The notes beneath the pieces are model-generated. The model saw nothing but the letters and a program-made list of their open reading frames with translations. It was not told where the DNA came from and searched no databases. DNA of 34,095 nucleotides, from positions 1-34,095 of the forward strand of contig JALFFZ010000083.1 of assembly GCA_022777585.1 (NCBI GenBank), written 5' to 3'. Below, one piece after another: positions 19,501-26,495 of this stretch; positions within the stretch are counted from its first letter, which is position 1, and the number at the start of each line of letters is the position of its first letter. A program made the position numbers and the translations under genes. The DNA is from Bacteroidales bacterium (lineage in GTDB: Bacteria > Bacteroidota > Bacteroidia > Bacteroidales > UBA932).

Positions 19501-19626
19501 TGACGCGAAAGGAATACCCTCCCCTGTCTTCGCATCGGAAATCTTACCTGTGACGGTCTGGGCTATAGCCTGCAACTGGATGAGAGGAAGCAGGAATATC
19601 AATGATAATATGAACTTCTTCATCAT
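16504..19626 (-). CDS. SusC/RagA family TonB-linked outer-membrane transporter
   Basis: A 1040-residue TonB-dependent porin. After a signal peptide (to about residue 23) comes a carboxypeptidase-regulatory-like beta domain at about 25-95 (GKISDAKTGEGIPFASVMVKGT). A likely TonB-box region follows (IDETIVVAYGVQKKSSFVGS). The plug domain covers about 120-235, with SSIIIRGLGSVSASQSPLIVVDGVPYEG and DAAANSMYGARGSNGVIMVTTKRG, then the long beta-barrel ending in GGVSITF. These are the hallmark features of SusC proteins. No extra N-terminal signalling domain is present, so it is not of the sigma/anti-sigma transducing type. The gene begins two bases after the stop of the upstream lipoprotein and is followed by SusD, forming the importer pair. 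Length is near the family norm. Confidence 0.95.
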   Translation of the reverse strand: MMKKFILSLIFLLPLIQLQAIAQTVTGKISDAKTGEGIPFASVMVKGTMNGVSSDADGNYEIAASQGSTLVFSSIGYLSQEAKVGRENVLNAALEPDSESIDETIVVAYGVQKKSSFVGSASQVSGEKLAKMKTSNISKSLEGAVSGLQTSSSSGTPGSGSSIIIRGLGSVSASQSPLIVVDGVPYEGSLNSLPANDIESLTVLKDAAANSMYGARGSNGVIMVTTKRGTAERVRVSFDAKAGFNSRGVPAYDVITNPGEYYEMTWEALRNAAYYRTENPMSASQADYYASGALIRLLKYNVYRGINDDEVIDPRTGKLNPAASELKWTDDWNKDVFRNGVRQEYNLSIAGGTEKTQVYLSASYLNDEGYVPNSGFDRITVRAKVDQTIYRWLKAGLNFSYSNTVQQTYGGGSSSTYNNLFFFGQTIAPIYPIYRYDLETGEKQYAANGDPEYDWGENRAFGQLSNPYGQLMTSKNKTINDNLTTRGYIDVQILKDLKFTVNLAYDLFNTKSDVFQTPAGGDAQTVNGRGSQSMSRYTALNTNQLLTWSPTFGDHSLNVLLGHEIKKDRNYGLSGQMTNYLDPTVSDFANAAFYQYLNSSTAEYFLQGLFGRAEYSYGGKYFLSASYRRDASSRFAPDSRWGSFWSAGLSWNMKQENFLRGVNAVDYLRLKASYGTQGNDNIGVAKVYQDLYSVERVDGEPSIKRVFRAAPDVTWEKSRNFNAGFESRFFDRISVNADFFIKVTKDMIYYRPLALSQGSPNSQLVNDMDMKNTGIEFEVSADIFKHRNFQWNITLNGTHYRNALTKLPSDKPKEGYEAYPYFRSTGGSLYDFYLYEWKGVNPVSGLPMYAKYTENEDGTTTVSYVSSVSEATKVKLGKSAIPDLYGGFTTSFKFFGVDLSASFAYQIGGWCMDSGYSSLMSAGSLGTNWHKDIFRRWTPLNTDTDVPRVQNAYQGANQMSTRFLTKASYISIRNATVGYTFPDKLMSRARIQNLRIYVTGDNLWYKSKRRGLDVRQSFNGSTGFNYSALRTVSGGVSITF

Positions 19627-19628
19627 TC

Positions 19629-21377
19629 CTATCTGTTAATTTTTCCGAAATTGCCGGATGATGCCGGCATAATGAACATCCTCGGGCTCGCAGCCGATGT
19701 CGCGGACTTCTTCGCCATCGTGAAAGGCAATGCCGGATAGGAAGAAGAGAACGAGAACAGCTGGGACTTGTCCAGAGCCTGTGCAAAGTAGCCCATCGAT
19801 GTTATTGAAATGGACTGGCCCTGGATTTCAAGGGTTCTGCCCGTTACTGTGGCATTGCCCGCACCGGACATTGCCGCCACTGCGATTCCGTATGAATTGT
19901 CCGCTCCCGACATCAGCACATCTATGCCTGACATTCCATAGAATCCCAGAACGCAGGATACGCTTACATTCTGTTCATTGCGAACATTCACCTCTCCCAG
20001 ATCGCAGGCTATGAACCTGAGGTTGCCGGTTTCCGGGTCGAGTTCCGCCAATGCAGGGAATTTGTCGAAGTCCGAGATTCCCTCCCAGCCATAGACTTTG
20101 TAGAGATTGTCACCTTCCTCGCGGTCATCCTCTATGGTGATATTGTACCTGACCTTGCTGTCACCAACAGTCCAGTCCCCGAGCCAGGCCTTGTACTCCT
20201 CCGTCATCTCCGGCAATGTCACTTCGAAATCAGGCGACACTGCATACTTGCCGGAAGGTGCTCCGCTGACCTCTACACCGATGGCATACGCATTGTACAG
20301 ACCCGTTGACCGGAGGTTGTATCCTTCCCTGACGGAAGACCTGTAGGCAATGTCAGCCCAGGTGTAGTTCGTTCCGTAAACCTCATTGTACTGCCCGATG
20401 TAGGCTGTCATATAGGCTGCGGCATCGATGAGGAACTGGTCGAACTGACCGTCATAATACTTCATGCTCTCCTTGGACATCACCATTATGAAATACATCT
20501 CGGAAGATGCCGTCGTACAGGAGATTACCTGACGGTATCTGTTGGTGGTCTCCCCGCTTGTGATCTCGCCTTCCCCCTCGCACACGATGTTCCAGTCAGG
20601 GTTCAGCATCGGATCGACAGGCCGCATCGCCGTCTTGAAAACTATCTCTGCAGGATCGCCGAGGACAGCTCCGTCTCTTACATTCATCACCACGGCACGG
20701 TACCTTGTGTAATGGGTAAGGCCTGTGAACTCCTTGGTAAGATTTCCGCTCTGCAGTTTTGAATCGATGTCTACTACAGAGGAAACTATTGATTGACAAA
20801 GAGTTCCGAGCGGCGTATCCAGATCTTTCGTCAGAAAGATATACCACTTGTCAGAACTGTCACCTGTCGTGGTGACCTTGACAAGAGCGCTCCTGTCGGT
20901 AGGCTCGACTACAAGGCTGAGAGAGAGTTTCGGGACACCCTTTACCGTAGAGAATCTGCAGGAGCCGGGATTGCCGTACAAAGTCCCGTCATCATTCAGG
21001 CCGAACACTATATATCTATATTCGGTTCCTGATGACAGACCGGTGAGAGTGAGCACGCGCTTGGCCCCCTGCTTCAGCTGAGACTTGATTTCGACTCCGC
21101 TTCCGGCAAGACGCCTCGCTTCCCTGTTGACGAGGGAATTGACATCCGCACCCACATCCGTGGTCGCAAAACCGTAATAGGTAGCCCTGTCATTGCCGTC
21201 ATGGGTAATAACTATCCTCGCTCCATCCGAAGTTTCAGACTCCGAAGCGACCGAGAACTGGATTCCGGAGAATTCCGGAGACTCAGGGTTCCTGACTTCT
21301 TCATTGCATCCCGCAACAATGAAGACTGACACTGCCATTCCGACGTTTGTCAGGAACCGGAAAATGGTTCTTTTCAT
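19629..21377 (-). CDS. Uncharacterised multidomain lipoprotein, first gene of the SusCD operon
   Basis: A 582-residue lipoprotein; signal peptide ends IVAGC at Cys24, followed by acidic NEEV. Two related fn3-like units of about 110 residues can be seen, at roughly 35-145 and 148-250. Each contains a strand pair, a helix with a Leu/Val-rich core (DVNSLVNREARRLAGSG; TPLGTLCQSIVSSVVDIDSK) and a closing strand (LTGLSSGTEYRYIVFGL; FTGLTHYTRYRAVVMNV). A helical region (about 290-370) and a C-terminal all-beta part follow. I know no enzyme with this layout. As the promoter-proximal gene it should be highly expressed with SusC/SusD, and it is probably a surface accessory or binding protein. An ATG at 21338 is in frame, but only the 21377 start gives the full signal peptide. 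Confidence 0.72.
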   Translation of the reverse strand: MKRTIFRFLTNVGMAVSVFIVAGCNEEVRNPESPEFSGIQFSVASESETSDGARIVITHDGNDRATYYGFATTDVGADVNSLVNREARRLAGSGVEIKSQLKQGAKRVLTLTGLSSGTEYRYIVFGLNDDGTLYGNPGSCRFSTVKGVPKLSLSLVVEPTDRSALVKVTTTGDSSDKWYIFLTKDLDTPLGTLCQSIVSSVVDIDSKLQSGNLTKEFTGLTHYTRYRAVVMNVRDGAVLGDPAEIVFKTAMRPVDPMLNPDWNIVCEGEGEITSGETTNRYRQVISCTTASSEMYFIMVMSKESMKYYDGQFDQFLIDAAAYMTAYIGQYNEVYGTNYTWADIAYRSSVREGYNLRSTGLYNAYAIGVEVSGAPSGKYAVSPDFEVTLPEMTEEYKAWLGDWTVGDSKVRYNITIEDDREEGDNLYKVYGWEGISDFDKFPALAELDPETGNLRFIACDLGEVNVRNEQNVSVSCVLGFYGMSGIDVLMSGADNSYGIAVAAMSGAGNATVTGRTLEIQGQSISITSMGYFAQALDKSQLFSFSSSYPALPFTMAKKSATSAASPRMFIMPASSGNFGKINR

Positions 21378-21410
21378 CCAAATACAATTACTGTTAAATT
21401 TCTACGGATG

Positions 21411-21418
21411 CAAATATA
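21411..21418 (-). promoter_or_regulatory. -7 element for the SusCD operon
   Basis: Minus-strand TATATTTG is an exact TAnnTTTG match, 33 bases before the ATG at 21377, in a very AT-rich stretch. There is no TTTG at -33, which could mean weaker or activator-dependent initiation. Confidence 0.55.
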
Positions 21419-21633
21419 TAAATTAATCTAAAATTATTGAATTTCTTTGATTTCGAAAGCATAATTCATTAATACATAAAGATTTATAAGCACTATTTAC
21501 TGCCAGTAGCGAAGGGAAACATTCTCTTCCGCAAGGGCAAAATATTGTATTTCAGAACTTTATGCATCAGAAAAGTTCAAAAAAAAAATGTCACGTTATT
21601 GACCCGGAAGTTTTATTTATCTGCCAAAATGAT
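21419..21633. other. AT-rich intergenic region between divergent transcription units
   Basis: Together with the flanking promoter elements this makes a 305-base gap between the SusCD operon and ppdK. Apart from those two elements I see no gene, clear operator repeat or hairpin. An open frame continues upstream from ppdK to 21545, but it would lie outside the predicted transcript. Confidence 0.6.
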
Positions 21634-21641
21634 TAAATTTG
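21634..21641 (+). promoter_or_regulatory. -7 element for ppdK
   Basis: TAAATTTG matches TAnnTTTG exactly, 41 bases before the ATG at 21683. A TTTTA at 21611-21615 stands at roughly the -33 position as a partial match. It places the transcript start downstream of alternative ATGs in the same frame, which decides the ppdK start. Confidence 0.6.
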
Positions 21642-21682
21642 CGGACCAATTGTCAGAAATATATCAACTTAAACCAAAAAAT

Positions 21683-24409
21683 ATGCTGGAAAATAAGAAA
21701 AGAGTGTACCGTTTCGGAGGCAAGACGGCTGAAGGTAACGGTGCCATGCGTGAACTCCTCGGAGGCAAGGGCGCGAATCTCGCTGAGATGAACCTTCTCG
21801 GAATGCCTGTTCCTGCAGGATTCACCATTACCACAGAATGCTGTGCCGAGTACTATGCTCTCGGCGGTGGCTACACTGACGAGCTCAAACAGGAAGTTGC
21901 AGAGGCCCTCGCAGCCACTGAGAAGATCATGGGCAAGAAATTCGGAGATCCTTCCGACCCTCTTCTCGTCAGCTGCCGTTCCGGCGCGAGAAGTTCCATG
22001 CCGGGAATGATGGACACCATCCTCAACATCGGACTCTGCTCGGCTACTCTTCCGGGAATGATCAAGAAGACCGGCAATCCGCGCTTCGTTTACGATGCAT
22101 ACCGCCGTCTCATCATGATGTACTCCGACGTCGTCATGGAGAAGGCAGAGGGAATCGAGCCTGAAGACGGCCAGGGCATCCGTCAGCAGCTTGACAGGAT
22201 GATGACCGAGCTCAAGGAGAAGAAGGGCTACAAGGCCGACACCGACATTACCGCAGACGAGCTCAAAGACCTTTGCGAGCTCTTCAAGGCCAAGGTAAAG
22301 GAAGTTCTCGGAGTAGATTTCCCTGACACTGCAGAGGCTCAGCTCTGGGGTTCCATCGGCGGCGTATTCAAGTCCTGGAACGGAAAGCGCGCCATCACAT
22401 ACAGAAAGATCGAGAAAATTCCTGATGACTGGGGAACAGCTGTCAATGTCCAGTCCATGGTATTCGGAAATATGGGTGACACCTCGGCAACAGGTGTGGC
22501 ATTCTCCCGCAACCCTGCAAACGGTGACAACAAGTTCTACGGCGAGTGGCTCATCAACGCCCAGGGCGAGGATGTGGTTGCCGGAATCCGTACTCCTAAC
22601 CCTCTCAACGAGGCTACCAAGTCCGAGAAGAACAAGGACCTCCAGTCACTCGAGACCGCAATGCCTGAGGTTTACAGGGAGCTCGACGAAATCCGCACTC
22701 ATCTCGAGAACCACTTCCACGACATGCAGGACATCGAGTTCACCATTCAGGAAGGCAAGCTCTGGATGCTCCAGTGCCGTATCGGCAAGAGAACAGGTCT
22801 TGCAGCTCTCCAGATGGCCACAGACATGCTCGCAGAGGGCATGATCGACGAGAAGACAGCTGTGATGAGAGTTTCTCCTGCACAGCTCGACGAGATTCTC
22901 CACCCTATCCTCGATCCTGCTTCAGAGAAGAAGTGCAAGGCTATCGCACAGGGTCTTCCTGCATCTCCGGGCGGAGCGGTAGGTACTCTCGTGTTCACCC
23001 CTGAGGACGCAGTTGCAGCTGCAGCCGAGAAGCGCAAAGTCATTCTCGTCCGCGAGGAGACCTCTCCGGAGGACATCGAGGGAATGAGGGCAGCAGCCGG
23101 AATTCTCACAGTACGTGGCGGCATGACATCACACGCCGCTCTCGTAGCCCGCGGATGGGGCAAGTGCTGCATCGTAGGCTGCGACGCAATGAAGATTGAC
23201 CTTGCAGGCAAGAAGGTTACCTTCGCCGGCACTGATACCGAGTTCAAGGAAGGCGACTGGTTCAGCCTCAACGGCGCCAAGGGTCTCGTCTACAATGCAA
23301 AGATCGAGACAATGGACGCTTCCGAGAATCCTCTCTTCGTACAGTTCATGGCCCTCGCCGACAAGTTCCGCAAGCTCGGAATCAGGACCAATGCAGATAC
23401 TCCTGAGGATGCAGCCAAGGCTGTTTCATTCGGTGCAGAAGGCATCGGTCTCTTCCGTCTCGAGCACATGTTCTACGGAAAGAATTCCGAAACTCCTCTC
23501 GCAAAGCTCCGCAAGATGATTCTCTGCGACACAGACGAGGAGAGAAAGGCAGCCCTCACTGAGCTTGAGCCATTCATCAAGGCATCCGTGAAGAGCACCC
23601 TCAAGATCATGGACGGCAAGCCGGTAGTATTCCGTCTCCTCGACCCGCCTCTCCACGAGTTCGTTCCTCATACAGACGAGAAGAAGGCAGAGCTCGCCAA
23701 GGAGCTCGGCATAACTCCTGAGGAAATCGAGAAGCGCGGCGAGTCCCTCCACGAGGTCAACCCTATGATGGGTCACAGAGGAGTCCGTCTCCACGTTTCC
23801 TTCCCTCTCATCGCAGAGGTAGAGTACAGGGCCATCTTCACAGCGACAGCCGAGCTTCAGGCAGAAGGCCTCAACCCGATGCCGGAGATCATGATTCCTG
23901 TGACCATATCCGCCCGCGAGCTCAGCTTCCAGAAAGCTATCTGCGACAGAGTAAAGGCAGAGGTAGAGGGCAAGTTCAGCACCAGCATCGACTATCAGTT
24001 CGGTACAATGATCGAGATTCCTCGTGCCGCCCTCACCGGCGACAGGATGGCAAGGACCGCAGAGTTCTTCTCATTCGGTACCAACGACCTCACCCAGATG
24101 ACATTCGGCTTCTCACGCGACGACGTGGGTACCTTCATGGGCGAATATCTCGGCAACAAGCTCCTGGATGCAGATCCGTTCAAGACCATCGACACCAAGG
24201 GTGTCGGCAAGCTCGTCGAGTACGGTATCCAGTCCGGAAGGTCCAAGAGGCCTGAGCTCAAGTGCGGCGTCTGCGGAGAGCACGGTGGCGATCCTGATTC
24301 AATCAAGTTCTTCAACAGAATCGGCATCGACTACGTATCCTGCTCACCGTTCCGCGTGCCGATCGCACGTCTGGCAGCCGCGCAGGCAGCTATTGCACAG
24401 AGCAAGTAG
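21683..24409 (+). CDS. ppdK: Pyruvate, phosphate dikinase
   Basis: Interconverts pyruvate + ATP + Pi and phosphoenolpyruvate + AMP + PPi in the cytosol, at the junction of glycolysis and gluconeogenesis. The 908 residues match the family. The N-terminal nucleotide-binding domain opens with YRFGGKTAEGNGAMRELLGG and ANLAEMN. The swivelling phosphohistidine domain has GGMTSHAALVARGWGKCCIVG with catalytic H484. The C-terminal PEP/pyruvate barrel has GIGLFRLEHMF, FSFGTNDLTQMTFGFSRDD and KCGVCGEHGGDP with catalytic C864. The start at 21683 (MLENKKRVYRF) is preferred. In-frame ATGs at 21545 and 21629 lie upstream of the promoter element and would add a non-conserved extension. The region before the ATG is A-rich, as is common for well-translated Bacteroidota genes. 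The gene stands alone between its own promoter and terminator. Confidence 0.97.
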   Translation: MLENKKRVYRFGGKTAEGNGAMRELLGGKGANLAEMNLLGMPVPAGFTITTECCAEYYALGGGYTDELKQEVAEALAATEKIMGKKFGDPSDPLLVSCRSGARSSMPGMMDTILNIGLCSATLPGMIKKTGNPRFVYDAYRRLIMMYSDVVMEKAEGIEPEDGQGIRQQLDRMMTELKEKKGYKADTDITADELKDLCELFKAKVKEVLGVDFPDTAEAQLWGSIGGVFKSWNGKRAITYRKIEKIPDDWGTAVNVQSMVFGNMGDTSATGVAFSRNPANGDNKFYGEWLINAQGEDVVAGIRTPNPLNEATKSEKNKDLQSLETAMPEVYRELDEIRTHLENHFHDMQDIEFTIQEGKLWMLQCRIGKRTGLAALQMATDMLAEGMIDEKTAVMRVSPAQLDEILHPILDPASEKKCKAIAQGLPASPGGAVGTLVFTPEDAVAAAAEKRKVILVREETSPEDIEGMRAAAGILTVRGGMTSHAALVARGWGKCCIVGCDAMKIDLAGKKVTFAGTDTEFKEGDWFSLNGAKGLVYNAKIETMDASENPLFVQFMALADKFRKLGIRTNADTPEDAAKAVSFGAEGIGLFRLEHMFYGKNSETPLAKLRKMILCDTDEERKAALTELEPFIKASVKSTLKIMDGKPVVFRLLDPPLHEFVPHTDEKKAELAKELGITPEEIEKRGESLHEVNPMMGHRGVRLHVSFPLIAEVEYRAIFTATAELQAEGLNPMPEIMIPVTISARELSFQKAICDRVKAEVEGKFSTSIDYQFGTMIEIPRAALTGDRMARTAEFFSFGTNDLTQMTFGFSRDDVGTFMGEYLGNKLLDADPFKTIDTKGVGKLVEYGIQSGRSKRPELKCGVCGEHGGDPDSIKFFNRIGIDYVSCSPFRVPIARLAAAQAAIAQSK

Positions 24410-24428
24410 TTCACTGACATGGGATATG

Positions 24429-24455
24429 GAGGGTGGCTGAAGAGTCACCCTCTTT
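24429..24455 (+). terminator. Hairpin terminator after ppdK
   Basis: GAGGGTG at 24429-24435 pairs with CACCCTC at 24446-24452. Three further pairs (one G-U) close a GAAG loop, and a short T run follows. It begins 20 bases after the ppdK stop. Confidence 0.8.
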
Positions 24456-24510
24456 CCATTCCGGGCCATCAGAAGGCCACGGGCAACTATTCAATAAAAT
24501 GCAAAAACCG

Positions 24511-26118
24511 ATGAAGCGTATCTATATCATTATCCTATGTGCCAGCCTTATGGCCGGCTCCATATCGTGTCATTACGGAGAGCGGGCTACAGAACACGAG
24601 AATCCCGGCAATGTGGACGATAACAAAGAGACCGGTGACGAAAAACCAGACGGGGAAGCCGACGCCGGGAACGATGTCGTCATTCTCTTCACCAATGACC
24701 TTCACAGCCAGATCGAGCCGATCGGGAAAGACGACACGTACAATCCGGACAAGGGCGGTGTTGCCAGAATCAAGGTATTGGTTGACAGTGTCAGGGCGGC
24801 TGAGAAGGCCGTGATTGTGGCCGATGCCGGGGATTTTGTGCAGGGCACCTATTATTTCACCTGCCTCGGAGGCGACGTGGAAATGATGGTCCAGAAGGAA
24901 ATCGGCTATGATGTCCGGACTATCGGCAATCACGAATTCGACAAGAAGATTCCGGGCCTGAAGCATATGTTTTCCCTCAATGAGGTCACAACGGTAAGCT
25001 GCAATTACGATTTCAGCAGGACCTTATTGGCAAACGACGTCAAGGAGTCGGCCATCATCGAAGCAGGAGGTCACAAGATCGGATTCCTCGGGCTCGGAGT
25101 GAGGCTGAGCGGCCTCGTTGCACCGAATGCCTGCGAGGACGTGGACTATTCCCTGCCGCTGAACAAAGCTGACAAGATTGCCAAAGAGCTGAAGGCCAAT
25201 GGCGCAGAAATGGTAATAGCACTTTCCCATCTGGGATACAACAGCGATGTGACCTTTCCGTACTATGACAGCGGTGTAGCTGCTCAGACGGAGAACATTG
25301 ACTTCATTATCGGTGGACATACCCATACGTTCATGATGAAGGAGCAATATGTGGAGAATGAGGCTGGCAATGCCGTTCCTATCGTCCAGACCGGCAGTAA
25401 AGGCATCTACCTGGGATATATGAAGATTCATCTGGACAAGGTCGGGAAGCAGAGATTCTCCTACCGCCTGATTCCGGTGGATTCCAGGCTTGACAGCAGG
25501 ATTGACCCGGCATTCGCAAGCAAGCTGGGCTATTATTCCGAACAGCTGAAAAAGTCAATGAACGAGGTACTTGGATACTGTCCGTCAGCCTTGAGGAAAG
25601 GCAGTCCGCAAGGGACTCTCGGCAACTGGGCGGCCGACTCAATGGTTGAGATGTGCGAGGATGTCTTCGGAGTGACTCCTGACCTTGCGATTTGCAACAA
25701 TGGAGGACTCCGGGCCGAGATCCCGAAGGGAAATGTGACCAGGTCGGACATTTACGCAGTCTTCCCGTTTGACAACAAGATGACATTGCTTGAGCTCACC
25801 GGGACGTCACTTCTGAAGTTCTTCGATTCAATGGCAGTCTATACAGAGCCTCTGAGTGCGGGAGTGCGGCTAGTCATAAAGGACGGTGCTGTAAAAAGCG
25901 TAAGTGTCGGAGGCAAGGCAATCGACCCGAAGGCGAAATACAAGATTTGTACAATAGACTACCTGGTCGAAAGCGGAAGGCATTCCCTGGATGAGAACAC
26001 TTCCCGCCAGGACAGTGCGGAATACTTATATGACCTATTCTGTGACCATGTCAAGAAGATCACGGCAAGGGGCGGAAGGCTGCAGGCGGACATTGATGAC
26101 AGGGTTACGGTATTATAA
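24511..26118 (+). CDS. 5'-nucleotidase / UshA-like metallophosphatase lipoprotein
   Basis: Two-metal phosphoesterase of the 5'-nucleotidase family, acting outside the cytoplasm on nucleotides or related phosphate esters. The signal peptide ends GSISC at Cys20. A 35-residue low-complexity, charged linker follows (Glu/Asp/Lys/Asn/Gly-rich, 21-55). The calcineurin-like domain shows TNDLHSQIEP (D63, H65), AGDFVQG (107-112), GNHEFD (139-144), ALSHLG (H240) and GGHTH (268-272), the full metal-ligand set. The C-terminal nucleotide-specificity domain has NWAADSMVE, AICNNGGLRAEI and VFPFDNKM. The start at 24511 (MKRIYIII) gives a clean signal peptide. An in-frame ATG at 24499 adds four residues, and one at 24433 would begin inside the ppdK terminator. 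It is probably monocistronic. The exact substrate cannot be read from sequence. Confidence 0.92.
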   Translation: MKRIYIIILCASLMAGSISCHYGERATEHENPGNVDDNKETGDEKPDGEADAGNDVVILFTNDLHSQIEPIGKDDTYNPDKGGVARIKVLVDSVRAAEKAVIVADAGDFVQGTYYFTCLGGDVEMMVQKEIGYDVRTIGNHEFDKKIPGLKHMFSLNEVTTVSCNYDFSRTLLANDVKESAIIEAGGHKIGFLGLGVRLSGLVAPNACEDVDYSLPLNKADKIAKELKANGAEMVIALSHLGYNSDVTFPYYDSGVAAQTENIDFIIGGHTHTFMMKEQYVENEAGNAVPIVQTGSKGIYLGYMKIHLDKVGKQRFSYRLIPVDSRLDSRIDPAFASKLGYYSEQLKKSMNEVLGYCPSALRKGSPQGTLGNWAADSMVEMCEDVFGVTPDLAICNNGGLRAEIPKGNVTRSDIYAVFPFDNKMTLLELTGTSLLKFFDSMAVYTEPLSAGVRLVIKDGAVKSVSVGGKAIDPKAKYKICTIDYLVESGRHSLDENTSRQDSAEYLYDLFCDHVKKITARGGRLQADIDDRVTVL

Positions 26119-26126
26119 TTTGCAGA

Positions 26127-26158
26127 TTTGGAGGAATGACAAATTATTCTTACATTTG
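26127..26158 (+). promoter_or_regulatory. Promoter for tRNA-Leu
   Basis: TTTG at 26127-26130, 20 bp, then TACATTTG at 26151-26158 fits the Bacteroidota -33/-7 consensus well. It starts just after the stop of the 5'-nucleotidase gene and leaves a leader of about 78 bases before the tRNA. Confidence 0.65.
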
Positions 26159-26242
26159 CATTCCTTTCGGATACAGGTAGAAACAGCTTCCAAAGGTTTC
26201 TTCCGATGACGGGCTCCTGTTATAAGCCTTCCGAAGGGTTTT

Positions 26243-26324
26243 GCGAGCGTGTTGTAATTGGTAGCCAAGCCAGACTTAGGATCTGGTGCCTTTGTGCGTA
26301 TGGGTTCGAGTCCCTTCGCTCGCA
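26243..26324 (+). tRNA. tRNA-Leu (anticodon UAG, reads CUA/CUN)
   Basis: The 82-base tRNA folds cleanly. A 7-bp acceptor stem pairs GCGAGCG (26243-26249) with CGCTCGC (26317-26323). The D arm contains TTGGTAG. The anticodon stem CCAGA/TCTGG (26270-26274, 26282-26286) carries a seven-base loop with TAG at 26277-26279. A class II variable arm (3-bp stem at 26287-26298) precedes a T arm with loop TTCGAGT at 26305-26311. A26324 is the discriminator, and CCA is not encoded. The T stem has one T-T mismatch. The long variable arm and UAG anticodon agree on leucine. Confidence 0.95.
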
Positions 26325-26355
26325 CAAAAAAAGCAGCCGGAATGGCTGCTTTTTT
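26317..26355. repeat. Direct repeat copy A: tRNA-Leu 3' end plus terminator
   Basis: This stretch, running from the 3' acceptor strand of tRNA-Leu through the terminator, recurs at 26458-26495 with one substitution and one substitution/indel in the A tract. The copies start 141 bases apart. Confidence 0.9.
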
Positions 26356-26356
26356 T
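26331..26356 (+). terminator. Terminator after tRNA-Leu
   Basis: AGCAGCC at 26332-26338 pairs with GGCTGCT at 26344-26350, with a 5-base loop, A tract before and T tract after. It starts eight bases past the tRNA. Confidence 0.88.
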
Positions 26357-26457
26357 GTCCCGCGAAGGGACAGAGTCTTCGTATCCCCAGTCCTTCGGAC
26401 AGCCCCAGGGCACGGGGAATGCTTTCCCCGATATCCCCTTCTGTCGCTTCGCTCCTG
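26357..26457. other. Hairpin-rich spacer between the direct repeats
   Basis: About 100 non-coding bases hold three perfect stem-loops: GTCCC/GGGAC at 26357-26371, GTCC/GGAC at 26390-26400, and CGGGGAA/TTCCCCG at 26413-26430. It could be a structured RNA, a palindromic repetitive element, or the decayed content of a small insertion at the tRNA. No family is recognised. Confidence 0.5.
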
Positions 26458-26495
26458 CGCTCGCACAAAATAGCAGCCGGGATGGCTGCTTTTTT
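26458..26495. repeat. Direct repeat copy B, also terminator hairpin for rluD
   Basis: Near-identical copy of 26317-26355. It begins with the tRNA 3' acceptor sequence CGCTCGCA, although no tRNA precedes it here. The hairpin AGCAGCC/GGCTGCT (26472-26490) lies four bases beyond the rluD stop and is followed on the minus strand by ATTTTG, so it probably ends the LysE-PASTA-RluD transcript. Confidence 0.85.

Noticed and set aside
21545..21682. N-terminal extension of the ppdK frame
   Set aside because: It lies upstream of or across the -7 element and adds residues not seen in PPDK proteins.
24433..24498. N-terminal extension of the 5'-nucleotidase frame
   Set aside because: It begins inside the ppdK terminator hairpin, and the real signal peptide starts at 24511.
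26113..26466. 117-codon frame on the - strand opposite tRNA-Leu
   Set aside because: It is the reverse complement of the tRNA and its flanks, a common kind of spurious annotation.
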